Source: QZKY01 sp964488675 (lineage in GTDB: Bacteria > Pseudomonadota > Gammaproteobacteria > Burkholderiales > Burkholderiaceae_D). Taken from it: a DNA stretch of 7,471 bases. The DNA lies in the NCBI GenBank assembly GCA_964488675.1, contig CAZAWA010000096.1:1-7471 (forward strand), given 5' to 3'. The position numbers were made by a program, and so were the translations under genes. This document shows, in pieces, positions 1 through 6,198 of the stretch. The notes under the pieces are model-generated. The model had not been told where the DNA came from, searched no databases, and saw only the letters and a program-made list of their open reading frames with translations. Numbering within the stretch: position 1 is the stretch's first letter; each line of letters starts with the position of its first letter.

Positions 1-1236
1 CTGCCCGAAGACTGCGTACCGGACGGCACGGGCAACCCGCTCAACAAGCGCGAGGATTTTCTCAAGGCCGACTGCCCCAGCTGCGGCAAGCCGGCGCGGC
101 GCGAAACCGACACCATGGATACCTTCGTCGATTCATGCTGGTACTACATGCGCTACTGCTCGCCCGGCGCCAGTGAATCGATGATCGATGCGCGCAACGA
201 TTACTGGATGCCGATGGATCAATACATCGGCGGCATCGAACACGCGGTGCTGCACCTGCTGTACGCGCGCTTCTGGACCAGGGTGATGCGCGACTTTGGC
301 CTCGTCAAGTTCGACGAACCCTTCACCAACCTGCTCACGCAAGGCATGGTGCTCAATGAAACCTATTTCCGCGAAGACGCGTCGGGCAGGCTGACCTGGT
401 ACAACCCGGAAGATGTCGAGCTGACGCTGGATGAGCGCGGACGACCGGTTGCCGCCAAACTGAAAACCGACGGCCAGCCGGTCGAAATCGGCGGCACGGA
501 AAAGATGGCGAAGTCGAAGAACAATGGCATCGACCCGGAAGCGATCATCGGGCAGTACGGCGCCGACACCGCGCGCCTGTTCACGATGTTCGCCTCGCCG
601 CCGGAACAGACCCTCGAATGGTCGGGCTCTGGCGTCGAGGGCGCGAGCCGCTTCCTGCGCCGCGTCTGGAATTACGCGCTGGCGCAGTCGCAAAACATCG
701 ACCCGACCGCGACAGTCGATGCCGCGCAACTCAGCGATGCGCACAAGGCCGTGCGCCGCACGCTGCACCGCACGCTGCAACAAGCGGACAACGACTTGCG
801 CCGCATCCAGTACAACACCGTCGTGTCCGCCTGCATGATTATGCTGAACACGCTGGAAGGCGCCAAGCTGGATGACAGCGCCGCCTCCAAAGCGGTGATC
901 AGTGAAGGCTTTTCGATCTTCCTGCGCACCTTGAACCCGATCGCCCCGCACATCACGCATGTGCTGTGGCAGGAGCTCGGTTTTGCAAAAGCGCACGGCG
1001 ACATCCTGAATGCGCCCTGGCCGCAGGTCGATCCGGCCGCGCTGGAACAGGCGGAAATTGAAATGGTCGTCCAGGTCAATGGCAAGCTGCGAGGCAGCTT
1101 CACCATCGCCAGGGACGCCGACAAGGCCGCCATCGAAGCGGCTGCACTGGCCTGCGAGGATGCACAGAAGTTCATCGAGGGTGCGCCCAAGCGCATCATC
1201 GTCGTGCCCGGCAAACTGGTTAACATAGTCGTCTGA
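1..1236 (+). CDS. leuS: Leucyl-tRNA synthetase, C-terminal half (5' end outside window)
   Basis: Class I aminoacyl-tRNA synthetase that charges tRNA-Leu with leucine in the cytosol. The frame is open from base 1, so the gene starts upstream; 411 residues are visible of the roughly 860-880 usual for the family. The fragment opens with the typical LPEDCVPDG stretch and a CPSCGK cysteine pair (fragment residues about 25-30), followed by the family signature RETDTMDTFVDSCWYYMRY of the catalytic domain. The signature-loop lysines are at 168 and 171, but the loop reads KMAKS rather than KMSKS (bases 502-516), followed by KNNGIDPE and YGADTARLF. The tRNA-binding helical domain follows (about 210-330), then the C-terminal domain with MVVQVNGKLRG and the usual ending RIIVVPGKLVNIVV. 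The HIGH motif and editing domain lie outside the window. The TGA stop is 16 bases before lptE, consistent with one transcript. Identity is certain. Confidence 0.98.
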   Translation: MPEDCVPDGTGNPLNKREDFLKADCPSCGKPARRETDTMDTFVDSCWYYMRYCSPGASESMIDARNDYWMPMDQYIGGIEHAVLHLLYARFWTRVMRDFGLVKFDEPFTNLLTQGMVLNETYFREDASGRLTWYNPEDVELTLDERGRPVAAKLKTDGQPVEIGGTEKMAKSKNNGIDPEAIIGQYGADTARLFTMFASPPEQTLEWSGSGVEGASRFLRRVWNYALAQSQNIDPTATVDAAQLSDAHKAVRRTLHRTLQQADNDLRRIQYNTVVSACMIMLNTLEGAKLDDSAASKAVISEGFSIFLRTLNPIAPHITHVLWQELGFAKAHGDILNAPWPQVDPAALEQAEIEMVVQVNGKLRGSFTIARDADKAAIEAAALACEDAQKFIEGAPKRIIVVPGKLVNIVV

Positions 1237-1252
1237 ACCCGAAGGAGATCTG

Positions 1253-1762
1253 ATGAATCGTCAATCCGCTCTTGCACTGCTCCTGCTCGTGACAGCCGCG
1301 CTGCTGTCTGCCTGCGGCTTTCATCTGCGCGGGTCAACCGTTCAGGACAGCCTGCCATTCAAATCGATTTTCGTCGTGATCCCGGACTCATCCCCGTTTG
1401 GCGTGGAACTGAAGCGACATCTTCGCGCCGGCGCCAACACAACCGTTGTTGCCGACCCAAAAGACGCCCAGATCATCATGGATGTGACGATGGAGAAAAA
1501 ATCCAAAGCGTTTCTGTCGCTGAATGTCCAGGGTCGCGCGCGCGAATATGCGCTGAATTACGAATTGCGATTCCGCATCAGGGATGCAAAAAACCGGGAA
1601 GTCCTGGCGCCGACAACCATTGTGATCAAACGCACTTTGCTCTTTAGCGAATCGCACGCACTGGCGAGGGAAAACGAAGAGGAAATGCTTTATCGCGACA
1701 TGCAGACCGATCTGGTTCAGCAAGTAATACGGCGACTGGCCGCAATCAAGCTGCCCGTCTGA
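1253..1762 (+). CDS. lptE: LPS-assembly lipoprotein LptE
   Basis: Outer-membrane lipoprotein (formerly RlpB) that plugs the LptD barrel and helps deliver lipopolysaccharide to the cell surface. The 169-residue product starts with a lipoprotein signal peptide: MNR, a hydrophobic run at residues 6-18, and the lipobox LSAC with the lipidated cysteine at residue 21. The mature protein begins CGFHLRG, typical of LptE. Further family features are the YALNYELRFRI strand and the acidic-to-helical tail with MLYRDMQTDLVQQVIRRL. The start is fixed by a strong AAGGAG at 1242-1247, five bases before the ATG. The gene lies between leuS and holA, an arrangement typical of proteobacteria, and is probably co-transcribed with both. 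LptE sequences diverge quickly, so the call rests on signal peptide, length, motifs and position together. Confidence 0.95.
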   Translation: MNRQSALALLLLVTAALLSACGFHLRGSTVQDSLPFKSIFVVIPDSSPFGVELKRHLRAGANTTVVADPKDAQIIMDVTMEKKSKAFLSLNVQGRAREYALNYELRFRIRDAKNREVLAPTTIVIKRTLLFSESHALARENEEEMLYRDMQTDLVQQVIRRLAAIKLPV

Positions 1763-1768
1763 AGCCTT

Positions 1769-2785
1769 ATGCAACTGCGGCCGGACGCCCTTGACGCGCA
1801 TCTGGCGCAAACGCTTGCGCCGTTATATGTCATCACCAGCGACGAACATCTGCTGGCGCTGGAGTCCGCCGACAAGATTCGCAAGGCGGCGCGTTCGCAA
1901 GGATTCAGCGAGCGCGAAGTGCTGACGGTCGACCGCCACTTCAAATGGGGAGAACTGCTGTCCGCCAGCCAGTCGATGTCGCTGTTCGGCGACAAGAAGC
2001 TGATCGAGCTTCGCATCCCTAGCGGCAGGCCCGGCAGGGAAGGGACTCAGGCATTGCAGGATTACGCAGCCAGCGCCAGCAACGACACCTTGACGCTGAT
2101 CTCCCTGCCACGCCTTGACCGGCAAACGCAAAAAGCTGCATGGGTAACCGCATTGCAAAAGGCTGCCGTTTACATCGACATCCCGCTGATCGAGCGAGCG
2201 CAATTGCCGGCCTGGATTGGCGCGCGACTTGCCGCGCAAAGGCAAGGCGCCGACAGGGCTGCGCTGGACTTCATCGCCGAGCGCGTCGAAGGCAACCTGC
2301 TGGCCGCGCATCAGGAGTTGCAAAAACTCGGCTTGCTGTATCCGGAAGGAAAACTCAGCCTGGAGCAAGTGCAGGATGCCGTGCTGAATGTCGCGCGCTA
2401 TGATGTTTTCAAACTGAACGAAGCCATGCTCGCCGGCGACAGTGCGAGGCTGGCGCGTATGCTGGAGGGGTTAAAGGGAGAGGGTGAACCCTTGCCGCTG
2501 GTGCTCTGGGCCATTTCGGACGAGATCCGCACCTTGCTCAAATTGCGGGCCGGCCTGGATCAGGGCCGCCCGCTTGGCGCACTGTGCAAGGAAAACCGGG
2601 TATGGGGGCCGCGAGAACGGCTAGTCGGGCCTGCATTGAAAAGACTCGCTCTTGATACTTTGAAAGCCGCCCAGCAAGACGCGGCGCAAATCGACAAAAT
2701 GTCCAAGGGACTGCGCTCCGGCACCCATGCCGGCGATGCCTGGGATGCGTTGTTGCAACTCGGGTTGAAAGTGGCGCGCGGATAA
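1769..2785 (+). CDS. holA: DNA polymerase III subunit delta
   Basis: Delta subunit of the clamp loader, which opens the beta sliding clamp during DNA loading. The 338-residue product is close to the 343 of E. coli HolA. By comparison with that protein, domain I spans about 1-140, domain II about 141-210 and domain III about 211-338. The SLF at residues 71-73 matches the Leu-Phe wedge that inserts into the beta clamp in E. coli delta. There is no P-loop, as expected, since delta is the non-ATPase member of the complex. Other recognisable family text includes YVITSDEHLLALESADKIR near the N-terminus and VARYDVFKLNEAMLAGD in domain III. The ATG lies only 6 bases after the lptE stop and has no good Shine-Dalgarno sequence, so translation is probably coupled to lptE. 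Confidence 0.96.
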   Translation: MQLRPDALDAHLAQTLAPLYVITSDEHLLALESADKIRKAARSQGFSEREVLTVDRHFKWGELLSASQSMSLFGDKKLIELRIPSGRPGREGTQALQDYAASASNDTLTLISLPRLDRQTQKAAWVTALQKAAVYIDIPLIERAQLPAWIGARLAAQRQGADRAALDFIAERVEGNLLAAHQELQKLGLLYPEGKLSLEQVQDAVLNVARYDVFKLNEAMLAGDSARLARMLEGLKGEGEPLPLVLWAISDEIRTLLKLRAGLDQGRPLGALCKENRVWGPRERLVGPALKRLALDTLKAAQQDAAQIDKMSKGLRSGTHAGDAWDALLQLGLKVARG

Positions 2786-2806
2786 GGATCGCCGCCTGAA
2801 TCAGGG

Positions 2807-2812
2807 TATAAT
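2807..2812 (+). promoter_or_regulatory. Putative sigma-70 -10 box before the small membrane-protein gene
   Basis: A perfect TATAAT stands 22 bases after the holA stop and about 110 bases before the ATG at 2923, which implies a leader of roughly 100 bases. No good -35 hexamer sits 16-18 bases upstream and there is no extended TG motif, so the box may need an activator or be weak. A short dyad, CCTGA-A-TCAGG (2795-2805), abuts it. The function is inferred. Confidence 0.5.
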
Positions 2813-2922
2813 TTTCCGGCTTGGCCTGTTCTCAGACCGCCAACCCAATTCAGTGCTGGAATGACCCGTTTCCGGTCTTGTTTTGTCGCACCCTGCTTAG
2901 CTTCTACAATAAGAGGTCGCCA

Positions 2923-3186
2923 ATGAGTACTTCAAACACCGCCGATTCGCCGATCGTCAATTCGCCGATCATCAATTCGCCTATCGTCAACAGCCCGATC
3001 ATCAGCAGCCCCATCTCCACGGTCGGCGAACCGGAATACCATGACTTCAACGATGCCTGCGGAGCAGGCATGCCTGCCGGCAACCGCGTGTTTTACTTCA
3101 AGTTCGTGTTCTACATGTTCGCCATCGTCGGTAGCGCACTGTTTGCCTTGTTCAAACTCTGTGAATACATGGGCTGGTTCGACTAG
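2923..3186 (+). CDS. Small single-pass membrane protein with N-terminal SPI pentapeptide repeats, function unknown
   Basis: I do not recognise this 87-residue protein. Residues 8-32 are five consecutive pentapeptides of the form (D/N/S)SPI(V/I/S). A linker with EPEYHDFNDACGAGMPAG (36-53) follows, then a single hydrophobic helix at about residues 61-79 and a short tail ending CEYMGWFD. Arg55 and Lys60 precede the helix, which mildly favours a cytoplasmic N-terminus. There is no signal peptidase site or lipobox. The chosen ATG has AAGAGG at 2911-2916, six bases upstream. An in-frame TTG at 2821 would add 34 residues, but it lies only 9 bases past the TATAAT box, has no ribosome-binding site and gives an unlikely N-terminus. 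Cys46 and Cys80 are the only cysteines. The gene has its own promoter candidate and is followed by a long hairpin, so it appears to be an independent unit. It is probably real because the start, ribosome site and C-terminal membrane segment agree. Confidence 0.75.
   Translation: MSTSNTADSPIVNSPIINSPIVNSPIISSPISTVGEPEYHDFNDACGAGMPAGNRVFYFKFVFYMFAIVGSALFALFKLCEYMGWFD
2944..3018 (+). repeat. Five in-frame 15-bp tandem repeats encoding SPI pentapeptides
   Basis: Five contiguous 15-base units encode DSPIV, NSPII, NSPIV, NSPII and SSPIS. Units 1-3 are nearly identical in DNA (shared ATTCGCC, then ATC), while units 4 and 5 use different serine codons (AGC). This suggests recent duplication at the 5' side and older drift at the 3' side. 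Because the unit is a multiple of three, gain or loss of copies would keep the frame. Confidence 0.9.
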
Positions 3187-3210
3187 CCCACCCGATGTGA
3201 GACGCCGGCC

Positions 3211-3262
3211 AACTGGGGCCTGCGCAGGGTTTTCATCTGAAAATTCTGCGCAGGCCCCAGTT
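3211..3262. repeat. Long hairpin-forming inverted repeat after the small gene
   Basis: Two 17-base arms are exact reverse complements: AACTGGGGCCTGCGCAG (3211-3227) and 3246-3262. Inside them, GG/TT can form two wobble pairs and TTTTC/GAAAA (3230-3234 with 3239-3243) adds five pairs, giving about 24 bp closed by the four-base loop ATCT. It begins 25 bases past the small gene's stop. No T-run follows on either strand, so it is not a classical intrinsic terminator. It could be a dispersed repeat, an mRNA 3'-end stabiliser or a Rho-independent terminator of atypical form. Confidence 0.85.
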
Positions 3263-3290
3263 CGCAACAGCAACGCATTGAATGGCGGGA

Positions 3291-3321
3291 TTGCCCAGTC
3301 ATTTCAATCGGGGAAAATAAT
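3291..3321 (+). promoter_or_regulatory. Weak candidate promoter for proA
   Basis: TTGCCC (3291-3296) and AATAAT (3316-3321) resemble -35 and -10 boxes, but the spacer is 19 bases, longer than ideal. The ATG of proA is 57 bases after the -10 box. Since a long hairpin separates proA from the gene before it, a promoter somewhere in 3263-3377 is expected. This is the best pair I could find, and it is tentative. Confidence 0.25.
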
Positions 3322-3377
3322 CGAACACCCTATCTTTCGTTTTTTTGCAGTCGTTACCAATCCACACCCGGAATACC

Positions 3378-4643
3378 ATGGACATCAAAACTTACATGAC
3401 CCAAGTCGGCCAGCAGGCTCGTCAGGCTTCGCGCATCATGGCAAAGGCGGATACCGGCATCAAGAACCGTGCGCTGACACTGATCGCCGCAGCCATCCGG
3501 CGCGATGCCGCGATTCTGCGCGAGGCGAACGAGCAGGATCTGGCCGCTGCCCAATCCAACGGGCTGGAGACCGCGATGATCGATCGTTTGTCGCTGACCG
3601 ATCAGGGCATTGCCACCATGGCTGAAGGACTGGAACAAATCATCGCGCTGCCCGATCCGATTGGCGAAATCACCAATTTGCGCTTTCGCCCGACTGGCAT
3701 CCAGGTCGGCCAGATGCGCGTGCCGCTGGGTGTCATCGGCATCATTTACGAGGCGCGGCCCAATGTCACCGTTGACGCTGCCGGTCTGTGCATCAAGAGC
3801 GGCAACGCCACCATCCTGCGCGGCGGCTCGGAAGCCATACACTGCAACCGCGCGCTGGCAAAGCTGGTGCGCGAAGGACTGGCCGGTGCCGGATTGCCCG
3901 AGCAGGCCGTGCAGGTCATCGACACTACGGATCGCGCGGCCGTCGGCGCGCTGATCACCATGCCGGAATTTGTCGATGTCATCGTCCCGCGCGGCGGCAA
4001 GAGTCTGATCGAACGGCTGATGAAGGAGTCGAAAGTGCCGATGATCAAGCATCTCGACGGCATCTGCCATGTGTACATCGATGACGGCGCCGATCTGGAC
4101 AAGGCGTTGCGCGTGGGCTTTAACGCGAAGTGCCAGCGCTATGGCACCTGCAACACGATGGAAACGCTGCTGGTCGCCCGAAGTGTCGCGGCTGACATTC
4201 TGCCGACACTGGCCAAGCTCTACCTGACGGAAAATGTCGAGCTTCGTTGTGACCGGGAGAGCCAGCACATTCTGGCGAGCTATCCTTTCCTGAAGGAGGC
4301 GACCGAAGAAGACTGGACGACGGAATATCTGGCGCCCATCCTTGCCGTGCGCGTAGTTGACGGCATCGATCAGGCCATCGAACATATCAACCGCTACTCG
4401 TCGCAACATACCGACGCGATCATCACCGAGGATTATGCGCGCGCCATGCGTTTTTTGCGCGAAGTCGATTCTGCGTCCGTCATGGTGAATGCCTCGACCC
4501 GTTTTGCCGACGGTTTCGAGTACGGACTGGGCGCAGAAATCGGCATCTCCAACGACAAACTGCATGCGCGCGGCCCGGTCGGGCTGGAAGGGCTGACCTC
4601 GCTGAAATTCGTCGTGCTTGGGCACGGCGAAGTGAGGAAATAA
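3378..4643 (+). CDS. proA: Gamma-glutamyl phosphate reductase (glutamate-5-semialdehyde dehydrogenase)
   Basis: Catalyses the NADPH-dependent reduction of L-glutamyl 5-phosphate to glutamate-5-semialdehyde, the second step of proline synthesis from glutamate, in the cytosol. From the chosen ATG the product has 421 residues, against 417 in E. coli. An upstream in-frame ATG at 3345 would add 11 unlikely residues; MDIKTYMTQVGQQAR fits the family start, though the ribosome site is poor (only CGGAA nearby). Aldehyde dehydrogenase-fold features are GIIYEARPNVTVDAAG in the cofactor-binding domain, the catalytic cysteine at 258 within QRYGTCNTMETLLV, and the ProA signature VDGIDQAIEHINRYSSQHTD, which satisfies the PROSITE-type pattern. 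Its usual partner proB (glutamate 5-kinase) is not in the window, and proA apart from proB is common in betaproteobacteria. The TAA stop overlaps the first bases of the palindrome at 4642. Confidence 0.97.
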   Translation: MDIKTYMTQVGQQARQASRIMAKADTGIKNRALTLIAAAIRRDAAILREANEQDLAAAQSNGLETAMIDRLSLTDQGIATMAEGLEQIIALPDPIGEITNLRFRPTGIQVGQMRVPLGVIGIIYEARPNVTVDAAGLCIKSGNATILRGGSEAIHCNRALAKLVREGLAGAGLPEQAVQVIDTTDRAAVGALITMPEFVDVIVPRGGKSLIERLMKESKVPMIKHLDGICHVYIDDGADLDKALRVGFNAKCQRYGTCNTMETLLVARSVAADILPTLAKLYLTENVELRCDRESQHILASYPFLKEATEEDWTTEYLAPILAVRVVDGIDQAIEHINRYSSQHTDAIITEDYARAMRFLREVDSASVMVNASTRFADGFEYGLGAEIGISNDKLHARGPVGLEGLTSLKFVVLGHGEVRK

Positions 4644-4698
4644 AAACAGGGTCAGTAGTTTTTTTACGCGAAGCGTAAATGACTCTGACCCTGTTTTT
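4642..4698 (+). repeat. REP-like palindrome, copy 1 (plus orientation)
   Basis: Outer arms AAAAACAGGGTCAG (4642-4655) and CTGACCCTGTTTTT (4685-4698) are exact reverse complements. AGT/ACT (4657-4659 with 4682-4684) continues the stem past one bulged T, and an inner hairpin, TTTACGC-GAA-GCGTAAA, lies at 4663-4679. It contains a GTAG tetranucleotide (4655-4658). GGGTCAGTAGTT (4649-4660) and GACTCTGACCC (4681-4691) recur in inverted orientation in the neighbouring copy at 4725-4783. GTAG or GGAG at the 5' foot of a palindrome is a hallmark of REP sequences mobilised by REP-associated tyrosine transposases. No such transposase is present here. Confidence 0.75.
4642..4698. terminator. Probable bidirectional intrinsic terminator after proA
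   Basis: The same palindrome has a GC-containing stem core (CAGGGTCAG) flanked by A5 on the left and T5 on the right. RNA from either strand would therefore end in a stem followed by a U-tract. It starts inside the proA stop codon, so it would end proA transcripts immediately. The large internal loop or hairpin makes it less compact than a textbook terminator. Confidence 0.55.
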
Positions 4699-4724
4699 CT
4701 TGTGCTGACCTCAACTCCTGAATG

Positions 4725-4783
4725 AAAATTCGGGGTCAGAGTCGAAGTATCGCAAGCGATATTCAACTACCGACCCCGGTTTT
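4725..4783 (-). repeat. REP-like palindrome, copy 2 (minus orientation)
   Basis: Outer arms CGGGGTC (4731-4737) and GACCCCG (4772-4778) are flanked by AAAA (4725-4728) and TTTT (4780-4783). AGTCGAA/TTCAACT (4740-4746 with 4763-4769) pairs with one mismatch, and an inner hairpin GTATCG/CGATAT closes on loop CAAG (4747-4762). Read on the minus strand it carries GGGTCGGTAGTT (11 of 12 bases as in copy 1) and GACTCTGACCC (identical to copy 1). The spacing between the blocks is 21 bases, against 20 in copy 1. The two copies therefore form an inverted pair, resembling a bacterial interspersed mosaic element. Confidence 0.75.
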
Positions 4784-4837
4784 CCTGGCAGACAGGAGCG
4801 GTCATTAGCATCAACAACGGACAAAGGGTTCCCCAAC

Positions 4838-6052
4838 ATGACAAAAAATTATTCCTACTTCTGCCCCTGCCCGCGCGGTCTTGAAATTGCGCTGGCGGAA
4901 GAACTGAACGAAATCGCGCAGCAAAGCGCATCGTTCAAGGTGCACCAGCAAGTGCCGGGCGGCGTGCATTGCTCCGGCGTGCTGCAGGATGCCTGGCTGA
5001 TCAACCTGCATTCGCGCATCGCCTCGCGCGTGCTGCTGCGTATTGCGCAGGGGCGCTACACCAACGAGAACGACATCTATGATCTGGCGCTGGCACAACG
5101 CTGGGAGGACTGGTTTGAAGTCGAACACACCATCCGCGTCGACCTGACCGCCATCAAGTCGCCGCTCAAAAGCCTCGAATTTGCCACGCTCAAAATCAAG
5201 GACGGTACCTGCGACCACTTCCGCGAACTGTTCGGCAAACGGCCATCGGTCAACACCCGCACGCCGGACATGCGCATCTTCGGCTTTCTCGACGCCAGCA
5301 ACTTCACGCTCTATCTCGACACTTCCGGCGAATCGCTGTTCAAGCGCGGCTGGCGCGAGGAAAAAGGCGACGCGCCCCTGCGCGAAAACCTCGCCGCCGG
5401 CCTGCTGCGCGTCGCAGGCTGGAAGCCCGGCATTCCGCTATTCGATCCGATGTGCGGCTCCGGCACCATCTTGGCGGAGGCGGCGCAAATGGTGCTTGGC
5501 ATCCCGCCCGGCGCGCGGCGCAGCTTCGCGTTCGAGAAATTCAGGAATTTCGACCGCGCCGCATGGCTGGAAATGAAAACCCGCTTCAAGCCCAACCCGG
5601 TTCCGACCGAGCCGACAATATTCGGCAGCGACATTTCCGGCGACATGGTCGAGATGACGCGCCACAACCTGCAAACTGCGGGCGTGCTGTTTGACATCCC
5701 GCTCAAGCAAATCGAAGCGCAGGAAGTGCGGCCGCCCTGCGACGCGCCCGGCATCATCCTGACCAATCCGCCCTATGGCGAGCGCATCGGCGTGCGCGGC
5801 GACAAGTCCCTGCCCGCCGACGACATGACCGTCGGCTTTTACAACGCCTTCGGCAACACGCTCAAGCAGCGCTTTCCGGGGTGGAAGGTTTTTCTGTTCA
5901 CCGCTGACACGGATGCGCCGAAAATGCTGCGCCTGAAAGAGGCGCGCAAGACCCCGTTCTACAACGGCGCGATCGAATGCCGATTGTTCCGCTTCGACAT
6001 GGTGGCCGGGTTTAACCGGCGCGAAGCGGCCATTCCAAAATCCAATGCCTGA
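4838..6052 (+). CDS. rlmL: THUMP-domain class I SAM-dependent RNA methyltransferase, RlmL-type (23S rRNA guanine-N2)
   Basis: Predicted to transfer a methyl group from S-adenosylmethionine to a guanine N2 of 23S rRNA; E. coli RlmL acts on G2445. The 404-residue product begins YFCPCPRGLEIALAEEL, followed by a THUMP-type RNA-binding region at about 44-155 (RIASRVLLRIAQGRYTNENDIYD and the VDLTAIKSPLKS strand). The Rossmann methyltransferase domain has SAM-binding motif I DPMCGSGT at 203-210 and catalytic motif IV NPPYGER at 310-316. E. coli RlmL is about 700 residues because it is fused to RlmK; here only the RlmL half exists, as in many bacteria with standalone versions. The symbol is by homology to that half, and the exact target base is inferred. 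A modest AAAGGG (4823-4828) lies 9 bases before the ATG. A better AGGAG at 4794-4798 is too far upstream and has no start codon in range. Confidence 0.9.
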   Translation: MTKNYSYFCPCPRGLEIALAEELNEIAQQSASFKVHQQVPGGVHCSGVLQDAWLINLHSRIASRVLLRIAQGRYTNENDIYDLALAQRWEDWFEVEHTIRVDLTAIKSPLKSLEFATLKIKDGTCDHFRELFGKRPSVNTRTPDMRIFGFLDASNFTLYLDTSGESLFKRGWREEKGDAPLRENLAAGLLRVAGWKPGIPLFDPMCGSGTILAEAAQMVLGIPPGARRSFAFEKFRNFDRAAWLEMKTRFKPNPVPTEPTIFGSDISGDMVEMTRHNLQTAGVLFDIPLKQIEAQEVRPPCDAPGIILTNPPYGERIGVRGDKSLPADDMTVGFYNAFGNTLKQRFPGWKVFLFTADTDAPKMLRLKEARKTPFYNGAIECRLFRFDMVAGFNRREAAIPKSNA

Positions 6053-6066
6053 AGGGCGAAAAACAG

Positions 6067-6088
6067 ATACTACGGGGTAGCATTTTTT
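6067..6088 (+). terminator. Weak candidate terminator after the methyltransferase gene
   Basis: CTAC-GGG-GTAG (6070-6080) can form a 4-bp stem, extendable by AT/AT past an A-C mismatch, and is followed by CATTTTTT (6081-6088). It starts 15 bases after the stop at 6052. The stem is short, so this is only a candidate. Confidence 0.35.
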
Positions 6089-6153
6089 CTCCGGCGCGTC
6101 CATGCTGGCTATCAGCCATTTTCAGGCATATACTCCCGCAAAAATGGTATTTT

Positions 6154-6190
6154 ATAGGAAAAATTTTGCCTATTTTTTGTGCAAAATAGG
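6154..6190. repeat. AT-rich overlapping inverted repeats (ATAGG / CCTAT / ATAGG)
   Basis: ATAGG (6154-6158) can pair with CCTAT (6169-6173) around a palindromic AAAATTTT. Alternatively CCTATTTT (6169-6176) can pair with AAAATAGG (6183-6190) over a six-base loop. The two pairings exclude each other. The stretch from about 6110 to 6195 is clearly richer in A+T than the rest of the window. No gene is assigned here, and it could be regulatory or a remnant. Confidence 0.5.
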
Positions 6191-6198
6191 AGTTGTGA

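Noticed and set aside
133..996. 287-codon minus-strand frame opposite leuS
   Set aside because: Shadow of the leuS frame; no recognisable protein features and no ribosome site.
2868..2886. Possible attenuator hairpin GACC...GGTC followed by TTGTTTT in the small gene's leader
   Set aside because: Only four base pairs with a C-C mismatch and an interrupted T-run; too weak to call.
3354..4766. 470-codon open frame on the minus strand opposite proA
   Set aside because: It is antisense to a full ProA with catalytic cysteine and signature motif, and its translation (rich in H, Q, D and R with no motif) is typical of a GC-rich shadow frame.
4794..4798. AGGAG upstream of the methyltransferase gene as its ribosome site or that of a leader peptide
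   Set aside because: It is about 40 bases from the ATG at 4838 and has no ATG, GTG or TTG start within 5-10 bases; an ATT start for a leader peptide would be speculation.
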